A stretch of 64,000 nt of DNA from CAYGLF01 sp964350945 (lineage in GTDB: Bacteria > Chlamydiota > Chlamydiia > Chlamydiales > JAAZZY01), in assembly GCA_964350945.1 (NCBI GenBank), contig CAYGLF010000003.1, positions 1 to 64,000 of the forward strand. Reading direction: 5' to 3'. Position numbers and translations under genes: made by a program. The notes below the pieces were generated by a model. That model made no database searches, was not told the origin of the DNA, and worked only from the letters and a program-made list of their open reading frames with translations. Below, in pieces: positions 15,219-25,218 of this stretch; the first letter of the stretch is position 1, and each line of letters opens with the position of its first letter.

Positions 15219-17486
15219 ATGTCTCGTAAGAAAAAAGATGATCAACCAATTCAGGAAACTCACACAGATCTCACCATTTTAGAGGCGGTTGAAAATTTAT
15301 CTAGTATCGCGGAAATGTCAGAGAGTGAACGTCTTGGGTTAATAGAAGATCACTTTGTAGTTCACAATGAATCTGATGATGAAGATGATGGTCTTGAGGC
15401 TATCCAATGGCTTGAAGAAAAAAGTCAGCACAAAACAGAAGTGGTTGTTGAAGATACTTTTAAAGCAGTTCTCAAATATGTGAAGAACTTCCATAAAAAA
15501 GAGTTTAACCGCTTTTATGACCATAAGAACCAAGAAGGGATTAAAAAAATCATGCTCTTGGTAGGGAAAGCTTCTGATAACCTTAACTCTTACACGCACT
15601 TGTTTAAAGGGGTGCATAAAGAGGGAATCGAAGGGGTTCGAGAATACAAACAGCTCTCAAACTTTTACAAAGAGCGTATTGCGATTGAGCATGATGAACA
15701 AGTCTCCTTGATTGATTTGAGTCGAAAAGATCGAGAGCTAGAAGCACTCAAGCATCCTTTAGAGGAAGAAGAGTCTCCAGAAATTAGAAAGTATCACCTA
15801 GATATCGAAAAAGTGAAAATCGATGATACGTATGAATTGTTATTCCTCGAGAGAGATGATGGAAGTCGCTTTTATAATGATGAATTTGTAAAAACCCTTA
15901 AGCTTGCCTGTAATTTTAGTGATTATTTGGGTAAGGAATTAGATCGAGACCCCCTAGAAGGGATTCAATATTCTCTAGAAGATTCTATGACGTCTTCAGC
16001 AAAAGCTATTTTAAAAATGCTCAAGCAACATATGAATATCTTTTATCAAGAAGCACTGAAATATAAGGATATGGAAGTGGTCTCTTGTGTGAATATGTCT
16101 TTAATGTCTCTGATGCTTTCAGCAAATCCAAAAAACAAGCTGCAGTCAGGGTCTTTAAAGGGAACTAAAGCTTATTTTTCAGATTTTCAGTACTATCTAA
16201 GAGCTGCTTTAGAGTCTTTTGAATATCAAAAACTCAAGTCTTTCCCTCCTCCTTCATCGAACATCTTTTTGCATAACTTAGTAGACATTATTAGTATGCT
16301 TTGCTGGTCACTTTCTTTCCATCATCTCGATGTTCAGAAAATGGCCGTTGTTATGGATGATATTATAGAAGAAGGAAAAGTCAGTGCTCGCAAAAAGCAG
16401 ATGTCTTCTAAAGGGCCTGTTTTAGATCAGCTTGAAGACAACTATCTGCATATCAGTCGCTATCTCATGAATTTCCCAGTGGGACCTTTGTTTAAAACTC
16501 TGCAATCTATTGAGCAGGGAGCGGTTGAGGAGTTTGATAATTTTGAACTTTGTAACTTCCCTTTTGAATGGCAACACCTTAAAATTCATGATAAGAGTGT
16601 CTCATGTTTGTTTTTACCTTCTCCTACCAAACAGAGCCTTCTCTCTCATGTGAATATTACTCAAGAGTTTATTGGGCTACTAGATGCCTACAGAACCTCT
16701 AAAGTTCCCCGCAAACACCTTTTGATTAACTTGCAAGATCGCACCAGCTGGATTGAGAAGCCGCGAGCAGATTGTCTTGAAAAGCTGCCAAAATCAACTG
16801 ACTATTATGCGACGATTGATGTCGTTACTTTGAGTAAAGATTCTGATTTTTATCATCAAAGTGGCGCTTACAAAAACTTAAGCTCTATCAAGCTTTTTTT
16901 CAAGCAGTTGATGTTCCAGTTGCACTCTAAAGAGACAGGTTTTTATTTTCCTGAATGGGTTAAAGAGCGTATTTTTAGTGGTTTTTGTGAGAAGCTTTTG
17001 CAGCAAATACACCGTTTTTTCTTCTCGTCAAGATCCTCTCTTACCCAAAGTGAACGTTGTGACTTTATCGAAATTTTCTATCAGTTCTTAACTCTTAAAC
17101 TGATTGAAATAGGAAGTCCTGATTCGATGAGCTTTACCTGTAAAGATGGTTTGGATCAAGGTTCTACGTCGATGTCTTTTTTCTTTGCATTTATTAAAAT
17201 ATTACAAGGGAAAAAACTAACGACCCAAGATCAAAATCAAATGGATCTGATATTGTTTGCTCTTCCTATGTTGGCTAGACAGCGTTGCGCTAGTGCTCAA
17301 AGATTTAACCGTATGATACACGGCCTTAAACTAGCACAAAAGGCGGTCCAAGCGCACACAGGGGCAAAAAGTAGCTCGGTCGTTCACGAGTACTTTGGAA
17401 TGCTTTTTGACAAAGGGTTTTTAGAAATTGGATTTGAGAAGCCGAGCCTAGATCTGATGATTCAAAAATCTGAAGAAAAAGGGTAG
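15219..17486 (+). CDS. Large unknown cytoplasmic helical protein (755 residues)
   Basis: I do not recognise this family. The product starts with a basic MSRKKKDD and then a very acidic stretch (NESDDEDDG, about residues 50-60). The rest is mixed helical sequence with many Leu, Lys and Phe residues, no transmembrane segment, no signal peptide and no nucleotide-binding motif. A run of well-spaced Leu (MSLMSLMLS, about 290) is followed by a Phe-rich middle. It is transcribed alone behind an unusually long AT-rich leader. Its size and single-copy look suggest a lineage-specific conserved protein. No function can be assigned. Confidence 0.75.
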   Translation: MSRKKKDDQPIQETHTDLTILEAVENLSSIAEMSESERLGLIEDHFVVHNESDDEDDGLEAIQWLEEKSQHKTEVVVEDTFKAVLKYVKNFHKKEFNRFYDHKNQEGIKKIMLLVGKASDNLNSYTHLFKGVHKEGIEGVREYKQLSNFYKERIAIEHDEQVSLIDLSRKDRELEALKHPLEEEESPEIRKYHLDIEKVKIDDTYELLFLERDDGSRFYNDEFVKTLKLACNFSDYLGKELDRDPLEGIQYSLEDSMTSSAKAILKMLKQHMNIFYQEALKYKDMEVVSCVNMSLMSLMLSANPKNKLQSGSLKGTKAYFSDFQYYLRAALESFEYQKLKSFPPPSSNIFLHNLVDIISMLCWSLSFHHLDVQKMAVVMDDIIEEGKVSARKKQMSSKGPVLDQLEDNYLHISRYLMNFPVGPLFKTLQSIEQGAVEEFDNFELCNFPFEWQHLKIHDKSVSCLFLPSPTKQSLLSHVNITQEFIGLLDAYRTSKVPRKHLLINLQDRTSWIEKPRADCLEKLPKSTDYYATIDVVTLSKDSDFYHQSGAYKNLSSIKLFFKQLMFQLHSKETGFYFPEWVKERIFSGFCEKLLQQIHRFFFSSRSSLTQSERCDFIEIFYQFLTLKLIEIGSPDSMSFTCKDGLDQGSTSMSFFFAFIKILQGKKLTTQDQNQMDLILFALPMLARQRCASAQRFNRMIHGLKLAQKAVQAHTGAKSSSVVHEYFGMLFDKGFLEIGFEKPSLDLMIQKSEEKG

Positions 17487-17529
17487 ATTTGGTTTACTAA
17501 AAAACATAGGCTCGATTACAGTCCTTCGC

Positions 17530-18162
17530 ATGGAAAATCTATTTGAGAAAAATCGAGCCTGGGTCAGTAAGATGTTGGGGGAGGACCCCCAATTTTTTCA
17601 AAAATCAGCTAAAGAGCAGACTCCACAATATTACTGGCTGGGTTGCTCTGATAGCCGCGTTTCTCCTTCTGTCCTAATGGGACTTAATCCAGGAGAAATT
17701 TTTGTTTCTAGAAATCCAGCAAATTTATGTTCGTTAGACGATGACGGTATTCAAGTAGCTTTAGAGATCGCTGTTAGCACTTTGAAAGTAAAGCATATTA
17801 TAGTTTGTGGGCACACCTGTTGCTTAGGGGTCCAGGCAGCTCTTGGAGACATAGAAAATGAGTCTTTAGCTCGTTGGCTAAAGCCCTTGACAGAAGTGGT
17901 TTCTCAAGAGAAATTAAAGCTGAGTTCTGTAGAGGATGTCGCTTTAAAAAATCAGCTTCTAGTAAGCTTAAATGCGCAGCACCAAGCTGTCAACGTTTGC
18001 CGTTCGCATGCCGTTCAAACAGCGTGGAAAAACTCTCAAGATCTGACCGTCCATGCTTGGGTTTACGATCTTTCAACGGGTCTTTTTGAAGACCAAAATT
18101 TTACAGTCTCTTCTAATTCTGAACTTAAAAAAGCAATTCAAAGTCACCAACTGTCCTGTTAG
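17530..18162 (+). CDS. Beta-class carbonic anhydrase
   Basis: The 210-residue enzyme interconverts CO2 and bicarbonate. The zinc ligands are Cys39 (in GCSDSRV), His95 and Cys98 (in CGHTCCLG), with the Asp41-Arg43 dyad. The motif has an extra Cys at 97 where many homologues differ, and GHTCCLG departs slightly from the common GHxxCGG. The final DLTVHAWVYDLSTGLF strand is typical. The stop overlaps the convergent MFS gene by four bases. Confidence 0.93.
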   Translation: MENLFEKNRAWVSKMLGEDPQFFQKSAKEQTPQYYWLGCSDSRVSPSVLMGLNPGEIFVSRNPANLCSLDDDGIQVALEIAVSTLKVKHIIVCGHTCCLGVQAALGDIENESLARWLKPLTEVVSQEKLKLSSVEDVALKNQLLVSLNAQHQAVNVCRSHAVQTAWKNSQDLTVHAWVYDLSTGLFEDQNFTVSSNSELKKAIQSHQLSC

Positions 18163-19436
18163 TTTGGGCCGGGCTCTTTTTCAGTAAGGGCAAGAGGGCT
18201 TTTTCGAACAAATGAGAATATGATCGCAGAGAGTACAAAAGAGACAGGGAAAATAGTGAGCGCTCCTTTATAGTCCATAGGGCTATAGATTGGGATGCCA
18301 TTCGCGGAGTTGCCTTGCCAGTTTGATTCTAAAAAGAGCCCGACTAAAATAGGGACAAATCCCGCTCCTAAAAATAATATAAAATTAATAAATGCTGAGG
18401 CAACGCCCTTGGCTCTTTGGGGGTTGATTTCTATCGCCAAACAATAGACAAGCGTTTCTCCAGAGGATACCACTCCAATTAGAAAAAGGAGGCTGTATAA
18501 AATCATTGGCATGAGTGCAGAGATATAGATGAGAATAGAGGTGAAAATGGCTCCTAAAACAGAGCAAAAGATAATGATATTACGACGTTGTTTGATATGA
18601 TCAGAAATCTTCCCAATCAAAGGCCCTCCCACAATCCAACCTAAAAAGATCAAAGAAATAGCAAAACTGGCATGGCCTTTACTCATCTTGTATGCGGACT
18701 GCAAAAAAGGAACCCCCCAAAGAGCTGCAAAAGCACTGGTGGTACTATAAATTAAAAAACTTCCAATGCCGATTAACCATGAGTGGATGTTGGATGCAAC
18801 GACCCGTAAATTTTTCAGCACATTAACTCTCTCTCGACCTTCTGCATTTTTTTGTTCAATCGCGCAATCTTCATCTTCTTTCAACACAATAAACATGACC
18901 CAAGCAAGGGCAAATCCAATTAACCCTAAAACAATAATAGGGAGTCTCCAGCCATATTTTAAAACAAGTAAAGCTAATGGCCCATCTGCTCCTATGGCTC
19001 CGATCATTCCAAATGAAGTCGCAATGGAAACGAGGGTTGCAATTCGATTTTTTTCAAACCAATGTGAGCAAATATAAACAACGCCTAGAAAAGAAAAGGC
19101 TGAGCCTGCCCCCATTAAAATACGGCCAAGAGCCACTAGCCAGTAGGTGCTAGCTAATCCATAGCATAAACAGCCAAGAGCACAGATTAAAGAGGCGACT
19201 GAAAGCAGTTTTCGGGCGCCCAATCGGTCCATCATCATCCCCACAGGAACCTGCATGAAGGCATAAGCGTAGAGGTAGAAGGAGGCTAAAGCCCCCACAG
19301 CAACTGCCTGGATATTAAAGGAGCTCATAAGCTCGGGGACCATGACGGAGGGGGAGACTCTTAAAAAATACTCATAGAGATAGAAAAAGACTGCCAAACC
19401 CCAAAAAGCCCATCTTCGTTTGTGAGCTTTGAGCAT
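18159..19436 (-). CDS. Major facilitator superfamily permease
   Basis: The 425-residue protein has twelve predicted helices in two halves. The MFS motif between helices 2 and 3 reads GMMMDRLGARK, and the equivalent in the second half is GKISDHIKQRR. The opening FFLYEYFLRVSPSVM resembles ACS-like organic anion or Legionella/Coxiella-type MFS carriers. The substrate is unknown; sugar phosphate, carboxylate or a host metabolite are all possible. It is read towards the carbonic anhydrase gene and away from the suf operon. Confidence 0.88.
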   Translation of the reverse strand: MLKAHKRRWAFWGLAVFFYLYEYFLRVSPSVMVPELMSSFNIQAVAVGALASFYLYAYAFMQVPVGMMMDRLGARKLLSVASLICALGCLCYGLASTYWLVALGRILMGAGSAFSFLGVVYICSHWFEKNRIATLVSIATSFGMIGAIGADGPLALLVLKYGWRLPIIVLGLIGFALAWVMFIVLKEDEDCAIEQKNAEGRERVNVLKNLRVVASNIHSWLIGIGSFLIYSTTSAFAALWGVPFLQSAYKMSKGHASFAISLIFLGWIVGGPLIGKISDHIKQRRNIIIFCSVLGAIFTSILIYISALMPMILYSLLFLIGVVSSGETLVYCLAIEINPQRAKGVASAFINFILFLGAGFVPILVGLFLESNWQGNSANGIPIYSPMDYKGALTIFPVSFVLSAIIFSFVRKSPLALTEKEPGPN

Positions 19437-19560
19437 ATAATTGACCTTTAAATTAAAATTTTAACACCTTCTGGTTCATACCATATTTTTGAAGTAAATC
19501 AATAGAAATTTATCACTTTTTAGATTACAATAGAGCAAATTAGAAATTCTTGGATGAGTT

Positions 19561-21003
19561 ATGAACCAAACAGCAGAGTTTAGCGCCTCTAAAAATGAGT
19601 ATAAGTATGGCTTTGTCACGCCAATAGAAAAAGAGAGCTTTGCTAAAGGGCTCAATGAAGACGTTGTACGGGCAATCTCAAAAAAGAAAAAGGAACCCGC
19701 TTTTATGCTCGAGTTTCGCCTCAAAGCATTTAAAAAGTGGAAAGAGAGTGTAGAGCCTACCTGGCCCAATGTAAACTATCCCCCCATTGATTACCAAAAT
19801 ATCACCTACTACTCCGCTCCTAAAGTCAAGCCCCAACTAGAGAGTTTGGATCAGGTGGATCCTGAGATTCTCAAAACCTTTGAGAAGCTGGGCATTCCCC
19901 TTGATGAGCAGAAAAGGCTGAGTAACGTTGCTGTGGATGTGGTCTTTGACTCAGTCTCTATTGGAACGACTTTTAAAAACAAGTTGAAGGAGGCAGGTGT
20001 TGTTTTATGTTCTATTTCAGAAGCCATGCACAAATACCCTGAGCTTGTAGAAAAATATATTGGAACGGTAGTGCCAATAGGGGATAACTATTTTGCAACG
20101 CTCAATTCGGCTGTTTTCACCGATGGTTCATTTGTCTATATACCTAAAGGGGTGAAGTGTCCGATTGAACTTTCTACTTACTTTCGAATCAACGATCAAG
20201 AGTCAGGGCAGTTTGAAAGAACGCTGATTATTGCTGAAGATGATTCGAGTGTGAGCTACTTAGAAGGGTGTACGGCTCCAGCTTTTGACAATAACCAGCT
20301 GCATGCCGCAGTTGTAGAATTAGTGGCTCACAAAAATGCAGAGATCAAATACTCAACAGTCCAAAATTGGTATGCGGGGGACCCTCAGACAGGCAAAGGA
20401 GGAATTTTTAACTTTGTCACCAAAAGGGGGCATTGTATTGGAGATCATTCTAAAATTTCATGGACTCAGGTAGAAGCTGGAGCGGCCATTACCTGGAAAT
20501 ATCCTAGTTGCATTTTGAAAGGAGACTATTCTGTTGGAGAATTTTACTCCGTAGCGCTGACTAATGGTAAGATGCAAGCAGACACAGGGACTAAAATGAT
20601 CCATGTGGGGAATCACACAAGCTCGACAATCATTTCAAAAGGGATTTCGGCAGACTTTTCACACAATAGTTACCGTGGGTTAGTCAAGGTGATGCCTAAA
20701 GCCAAACATGCTCGTAACTATACGCAGTGTGATTCAATGTTGGTGGGGAATCGCTGCTCAGCCAACACATTTCCCTATATAGAAGCTAAAAATCAATCCG
20801 CAACGATTGAGCATGAAGCGTCGACCTCTAAAATGAATGAAGAACAGCTTTTTTATTTACAATCTAGAGGCCTAGGTCGAGAGGAGGCCATTCAAATGGT
20901 GGTTCACGGATTTTGTAAAGACGTTATTAAAGAGTTGCCACTCGAATTTGCTCAAGAAGCTCAAAAATTACTCACTTTAAAGTTAGAAAACTCAGTAGGA
21001 TAA
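19561..21003 (+). CDS. sufB: Fe-S cluster assembly scaffold SufB
   Basis: This 480-residue protein is the scaffold subunit of the SUF system, which builds Fe-S clusters with SufC and SufD. The N-terminal KYGFVTPIEKESFAKGLNE, the central FVYIPKGVKCP and the C-terminal EAKNQSATIEHEASTSKM with SRGLGREEA are hallmarks. The cysteines in NYTQCDSML and GNRCSANTFPY near residues 390-403 match the conserved region. It leads a tightly packed operon sufB-sufC-sufD-sufS with two-base or ATGA junctions. Confidence 0.96.
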   Translation: MNQTAEFSASKNEYKYGFVTPIEKESFAKGLNEDVVRAISKKKKEPAFMLEFRLKAFKKWKESVEPTWPNVNYPPIDYQNITYYSAPKVKPQLESLDQVDPEILKTFEKLGIPLDEQKRLSNVAVDVVFDSVSIGTTFKNKLKEAGVVLCSISEAMHKYPELVEKYIGTVVPIGDNYFATLNSAVFTDGSFVYIPKGVKCPIELSTYFRINDQESGQFERTLIIAEDDSSVSYLEGCTAPAFDNNQLHAAVVELVAHKNAEIKYSTVQNWYAGDPQTGKGGIFNFVTKRGHCIGDHSKISWTQVEAGAAITWKYPSCILKGDYSVGEFYSVALTNGKMQADTGTKMIHVGNHTSSTIISKGISADFSHNSYRGLVKVMPKAKHARNYTQCDSMLVGNRCSANTFPYIEAKNQSATIEHEASTSKMNEEQLFYLQSRGLGREEAIQMVVHGFCKDVIKELPLEFAQEAQKLLTLKLENSVG

Positions 21004-21005
21004 GA

Positions 21006-21755
21006 ATGCTAACGATTAAAAATTTACATGTTCAAATTGATGGAAAGCAGATTCTAAAAGGCTTTTCTCTTCAAATTAACCCAGGAGAGGTGCACGCTTT
21101 AATGGGGCCGAACGGAGCGGGAAAATCAACGCTAGCTAAGGTCTTAGCAGGTCACCCATCTTATGAGGTGACAGAGGGAAGTATCGAGTTTGAAGGGGAA
21201 GATATTTTGCAGCTAGAGCCTGAAGATCGCGCTCATAAAGGTCTTTTCCTCTCTTTTCAGTACCCCCTTGAAATCCCCGGCGTTTCCAATAGAGAGTTTT
21301 TAACTCAAAGCCTTACTGCACAAAGAAAAGCTCAAGAAAAAGAACCGTTAAGCTCTGAGGAGTTTGAAAAAAATCTCTTAGAATCTTTAGAGAGTTTGAA
21401 GATGGGGCCTGAATTTTTAGACAGAGGTCTTAATGAAGGGTTTTCAGGAGGAGAGAAAAAACGTAATGAAATTTTGCAAATGAAGCTTTTAAGTCCAACA
21501 CTTGCAATTTTAGATGAAACCGACTCAGGGCTAGATATTGACTCTATGAAAATAGTGGCCGAAGGGATTAACTGCCAACGACGAAAAGACAATGCTTTTT
21601 TATTAATCACTCACTATCAGCGTTTACTAGACTATGTTAAACCCGATTATATTCATGTGATTATCGATGGGAAAATTGTAAGCTCTGGCGACGCGAGTTT
21701 AGCCCACAAGCTAGAGAAAGAAGGTTATGATTGGCTGGTGGGGGCTTTGACATGA
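21006..21755 (+). CDS. sufC: SUF system ATPase SufC
   Basis: The 249-residue ABC-type ATPase binds SufB/SufD and powers cluster assembly. The Walker A is GPNGAGKST, the signature is GFSGGEKKRNEI, the Walker B is LAILDETDSGLD, and the switch His is in LLITHYQR. The signature with EKKRNE is diagnostic of SufC rather than a transporter ATPase. The start lies two bases after the sufB stop. Confidence 0.97.
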   Translation: MLTIKNLHVQIDGKQILKGFSLQINPGEVHALMGPNGAGKSTLAKVLAGHPSYEVTEGSIEFEGEDILQLEPEDRAHKGLFLSFQYPLEIPGVSNREFLTQSLTAQRKAQEKEPLSSEEFEKNLLESLESLKMGPEFLDRGLNEGFSGGEKKRNEILQMKLLSPTLAILDETDSGLDIDSMKIVAEGINCQRRKDNAFLLITHYQRLLDYVKPDYIHVIIDGKIVSSGDASLAHKLEKEGYDWLVGALT

Positions 21756-23023
21756 CCACCGAGCCATTGATTGAAAACCTCTTGCGTGACTGCTTGAGTC
21801 CTCAAGATACGTTGAGCGTTTATCGCCAAAAAGCGATGGAAAAACTTGTAAAAATAGGGGCGCCCCATCCTCGCGATGAAGCTTTTCAGTATCAACGATT
21901 ACAAAGTTACTTCAAAACGCCCTACTCTAGAGCACCTAGCGAACCTGATAATTTTTTTCAAAAGGAATTGGCTCCTTTTAAAAATAAAATAACCCTCGTT
22001 TTCTATAATGGTCACTTTTCTCAAAAACTTTCCCAGCTTGATAATGTGCCTTCTTCGCTGATCGTAAAGCCTCTTTCAGAGGCCTTTTATAGCTATAGTG
22101 CCTTTTTTAAAAATGCGTTGCCCTCGTGGATTGAAAGTGAGCAAGATTTTTTTGCGCTCACTTCTTTTGCAACGCATGCTAGTGGCATTTTTATGTACTT
22201 GAAAAGTTTAGAAGAAGTTTCAGAGCCGATCCATATTATTGAAATTAATGATGTAGAGCAAACTTCATTGTTAGCGCCAGTAATTGTCGGATCTTGTGGG
22301 AAGCACTCTAAGCTGAATTTAGTATCCACTTTGATTGAGAAGAATAAAAGCGCGTCTATAGGGGCTCCACTCGTTCACTTTACCTTAGAAGAAGGGGCAA
22401 AGCTCAATACCACTTCACATGTAGGCTATGCTCAGACCGCCCGTTTTGAGACTCATCGTATCTATCAGAAATCTGACAGCACCTACACCTCTTTGTTTAC
22501 AGCCATTTCTCCCAAGCGGATGAGAACCAGTGTCAGAACTAAGCTTTTGGGAGAGGGGTCACACGCAAGTATCTCCTCTCTTGCTGCTCTTAAAAATGAA
22601 GAAGAGTCGCATATGCATATTTTAGTAGAGCACTTAGCTGAGCGCTGTACTTCCAGTCAGCTTGTAAAAAATCTTTTAGATGACAAAAGTATTAGTAGTT
22701 TTGAAGGGAAAATATGGGTGGATGCTAAGGCTCAGCAGACGAATGCCTACCAGTTAAATCAAAATTGCCTATTGTCAGACACCTGTAAAGCCTATAGCAA
22801 GCCTAATTTAGAGATATTTGCTGATGATGTTAAAGCCTCACACGGATCAACTACAGGGCAAGTGGACCCTGAGCAACTTTTTTACCTCCGCTCAAGAGGT
22901 TTTAGTAAAAAAGCTGCTAAAAAGCTCTTACTTCATGCTTTTTGCCAAGAAGTGACTGACCAAGTGACCGTTTTAAAAGAGCGCGTGACTCAAGATTTAA
23001 GTCATTATTTTGAGGGCGCATGA
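21752..23023 (+). CDS. sufD: Fe-S cluster assembly protein SufD
   Basis: The ATG at 21752 overlaps the sufC stop (ATGA); an in-frame TTG further upstream would lie inside sufC and is unlikely. The 423-residue protein is the SufB-like partner in the SufBC2D complex. The C-terminal half has the typical AYQLNQNCLLSD-like strand, DDVKASHGSTTGQVDPEQLF and YLRSRGFSKKAAKKLLLHAF. The N-terminal 150 residues are more variable, as usual. Confidence 0.95.
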   Translation: MTTEPLIENLLRDCLSPQDTLSVYRQKAMEKLVKIGAPHPRDEAFQYQRLQSYFKTPYSRAPSEPDNFFQKELAPFKNKITLVFYNGHFSQKLSQLDNVPSSLIVKPLSEAFYSYSAFFKNALPSWIESEQDFFALTSFATHASGIFMYLKSLEEVSEPIHIIEINDVEQTSLLAPVIVGSCGKHSKLNLVSTLIEKNKSASIGAPLVHFTLEEGAKLNTTSHVGYAQTARFETHRIYQKSDSTYTSLFTAISPKRMRTSVRTKLLGEGSHASISSLAALKNEEESHMHILVEHLAERCTSSQLVKNLLDDKSISSFEGKIWVDAKAQQTNAYQLNQNCLLSDTCKAYSKPNLEIFADDVKASHGSTTGQVDPEQLFYLRSRGFSKKAAKKLLLHAFCQEVTDQVTVLKERVTQDLSHYFEGA

Positions 23024-24249
23024 TCACCGATAGTCTGGAGCTTCAAAGAAAAGATTTTCCTATGCTCAAACGCAAGGTGCATGGACATTCTCTGATCTAC
23101 TTTGACAATGCAGCCACGACTTTTAAACCACAAAGCGTGATTGATGCGATCACCCATTTTTATGAAAATGAGTACGCTACGGTGCATCGTGGAATTTATC
23201 AACTTGCAGAAGCTTCTAATGAGCGTTATTATCAAGCTCGCCTCGCCGTTCAGTCTTTTATAAATGCCGCTAAGCCGTGTGAAGTTATATTTACCTCAGG
23301 GACGACTGAGAGCATAAATCTTATTGCACGAACTTTTCCAGAGGCTTTTATGGGACCTGAAGATGAAATTTTGATTCCCAAAATAGAACACCACTCTAAT
23401 TTTGTCCCCTGGCAAATGGTTCAAAAGAGAGGAGAGGGGCGTTTAAAATTTATCGAAGTGAACTCATCGGGAGAGATTGACTTAGAGGATTTTAAAGATC
23501 AGCTTAATTCTCGTACAAAGTTAGTAAGCTTAGCTCATATTTCTAATGCATTGGGGGTTATTCATCCTGTTAAAGAAATCATCCAACTAGTTAGAAAATA
23601 TTCATCAGCTAAAGTTCTTATAGACGGAGCGCAAGCAGTGGCCCACACAAGCGTTGATGTGCAAGATATCGATGCTGATTTCTATGTCTTTTCAGCGCAT
23701 AAAATGTATGGCCCTACCGGAATGGGGATTTTATATGGTAAAGAAGCGTTACTTGAAAAAATGCCTCCTTTTAAAGGAGGGGGAGACATGATTGATCAAG
23801 TTTCTGTAGACGATTATACAACCAATCAACTGCCCTATAAATTTGAAGCGGGAACGCCGCATATTGCAGGAGCCTGCGGGCTTTTAGCAGCTATAGAATA
23901 TGTTCAGAGCTTGGATCTAGATGCAGCTTATGCTCATGAGAATCAACTTTTAGAATACGCTAAAAACAAGCTTGAAAAAATCCCTCAAATAACCCTTTTT
24001 GGACCAAATAAGGATCAAGCAGCCCTGGTTAGTTTTGTTGTTCAAAATGCTCACTGCTTAGATGTGGCCACTCTTCTAAATTTTAAAGGCATTGCCTTGC
24101 GTTCGGGGCATTTATGTGCTCAGCCAGCACTCACCATCGTCGGGGAAAAAGAAGTTTTAAGAATTTCTTTTGCTTTCTACAACACTTTTGAAGAAATAGA
24201 TCGCTTTATAGATTGCCTCAAAGGGATTATAGAAAAGCTCTGTCCTTGA
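23020..24249 (+). CDS. sufS: Cysteine desulfurase SufS
   Basis: This 409-residue PLP enzyme releases sulfur from cysteine for Fe-S assembly. The PLP lysine is Lys228 in SAHKMYGPTG, and the active cysteine is Cys366 in RSGHLCAQP, the SufS-type rather than IscS-type loop. The N-terminal YFDNAATT is also typical. It overlaps sufD by ATGA. No SufE or SufU gene is visible next to it. Confidence 0.97.
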   Translation: MITDSLELQRKDFPMLKRKVHGHSLIYFDNAATTFKPQSVIDAITHFYENEYATVHRGIYQLAEASNERYYQARLAVQSFINAAKPCEVIFTSGTTESINLIARTFPEAFMGPEDEILIPKIEHHSNFVPWQMVQKRGEGRLKFIEVNSSGEIDLEDFKDQLNSRTKLVSLAHISNALGVIHPVKEIIQLVRKYSSAKVLIDGAQAVAHTSVDVQDIDADFYVFSAHKMYGPTGMGILYGKEALLEKMPPFKGGGDMIDQVSVDDYTTNQLPYKFEAGTPHIAGACGLLAAIEYVQSLDLDAAYAHENQLLEYAKNKLEKIPQITLFGPNKDQAALVSFVVQNAHCLDVATLLNFKGIALRSGHLCAQPALTIVGEKEVLRISFAFYNTFEEIDRFIDCLKGIIEKLCP

Positions 24250-24426
24250 TCGTTCACCCTGAAAAAAAATCTTAATTCTTATTTTTTAACATCAGCTCGT
24301 TAAAGTATAAAAGTTTAAGGAAAGAGCGATATAGATAAGATTAATTGCTGCAAATGCTCTAAAGACAATGAAATCATCTTGCCGATTAATGGGAAAACCT
24401 CTTATAGATGCTCAAAAGGAGCAAAT

Positions 24427-24936
24427 ATGGGCAATAGAGAAGCTAAGACGGTTCAATCTTCAAGTATTGAGGGACATCACTATGAAATTTATCCTAACGA
24501 TCTAAACTCTAATAACAGAGTGTTTGGCGGTCGCATTATGGAGATTTCCGATATGCTAGCAGCAGCTTGTGCTAAAAAACACTCTGGTCGGACCTGCGCA
24601 ACCTTAATGGTCGATTCTATGCGTTTTCTATCACCAGCTTGTAGAGGAGAAATTTTAGTTTTTTCAGCAGCAGTGAATAGAGCCTGGAGAACCTCAATGG
24701 AGGTAGGGATCAAAGTAGTAACTGCTGCTTCTATTGATAGTGACCCAAGAAAAGTGCTCTCTGCTTTTTTTACACTAGTATCACTCGACCAATTTAACCA
24801 CCCTGCCCAAACCTGTGAGGTGATCCCTGAAACAGAAGAAGAGAAAAGACGTTATGGAGAAGCGCAGATTAGGCGTGAGCTGCGATTGAGTCAAGCTAAG
24901 GAAAAGCATGAGCGTCGCAGGAAAAACAAGGGTTGA
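24427..24936 (+). CDS. Hotdog-fold acyl-CoA thioesterase
   Basis: The product hydrolyses acyl-CoA esters. The single hotdog domain has the YciA/ACOT pattern: DLNSNNRVFGGRIMEISD with the catalytic Asn-Asp region, then ATLMVDSMRFLSPACRGEIL and the final AFFTLVSLD strand, followed by a basic, charged tail. I place the start at the ATG at 24427, which has AAGGAGC just upstream (169 residues). The frame is open upstream to 24319 and would add a Cys-rich stretch, but only TTG, ATT or ATA codons could start it. Confidence 0.85.
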   Translation: MGNREAKTVQSSSIEGHHYEIYPNDLNSNNRVFGGRIMEISDMLAAACAKKHSGRTCATLMVDSMRFLSPACRGEILVFSAAVNRAWRTSMEVGIKVVTAASIDSDPRKVLSAFFTLVSLDQFNHPAQTCEVIPETEEEKRRYGEAQIRRELRLSQAKEKHERRRKNKG

Positions 24937-24984
24937 TGAGTAATATCTAAAGCCGATATGATCCTTTCAAAAAAAGGTTCCTAA

Positions 24985-25218
24985 ATGCACTGGCAAGACA
25001 CTCCCTACCGTATCCAAGTAAAATCAGGGGATAAAAAATCAATTTGCCGCTGCGGTAAAACTCAAAACCCACCATTTTGTGATGGCGCGCACAAAGGAAC
25101 TGGAATCGAACCTGATCGAATTACTTTCAATGAAGATCAAACAGTTGCTATCTGTGGCTGTGGAAAGTCACAAAAAATGCCTTATTGCGATGGGTCTCAT
25201 CGTAAAGCGACTCAATAA
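24985..25218 (+). CDS. Double CDGSH iron-sulfur protein
   Basis: This 77-residue protein has two CDGSH zinc-finger-like motifs that bind [2Fe-2S] clusters through three Cys and one His. The first is CRCGKTQNPPFCDGAH (about residues 32-47) and the second CGCGKSQKMPYCDGSH (about 57-72). Proteins with tandem motifs belong to the mitoNEET-related (CISD3/MiNT-like) group, with roles in redox or Fe-S handling. Its position near sufBCDS fits. It ends with a seven-base overlap on the convergent lptG gene. Confidence 0.92.
   Translation: MHWQDTPYRIQVKSGDKKSICRCGKTQNPPFCDGAHKGTGIEPDRITFNEDQTVAICGCGKSQKMPYCDGSHRKATQ

Noticed and set aside
21731..21751. Upstream TTG start for sufD
   Set aside because: It would lie inside sufC; the ATGA overlap at 21752 is the usual arrangement.
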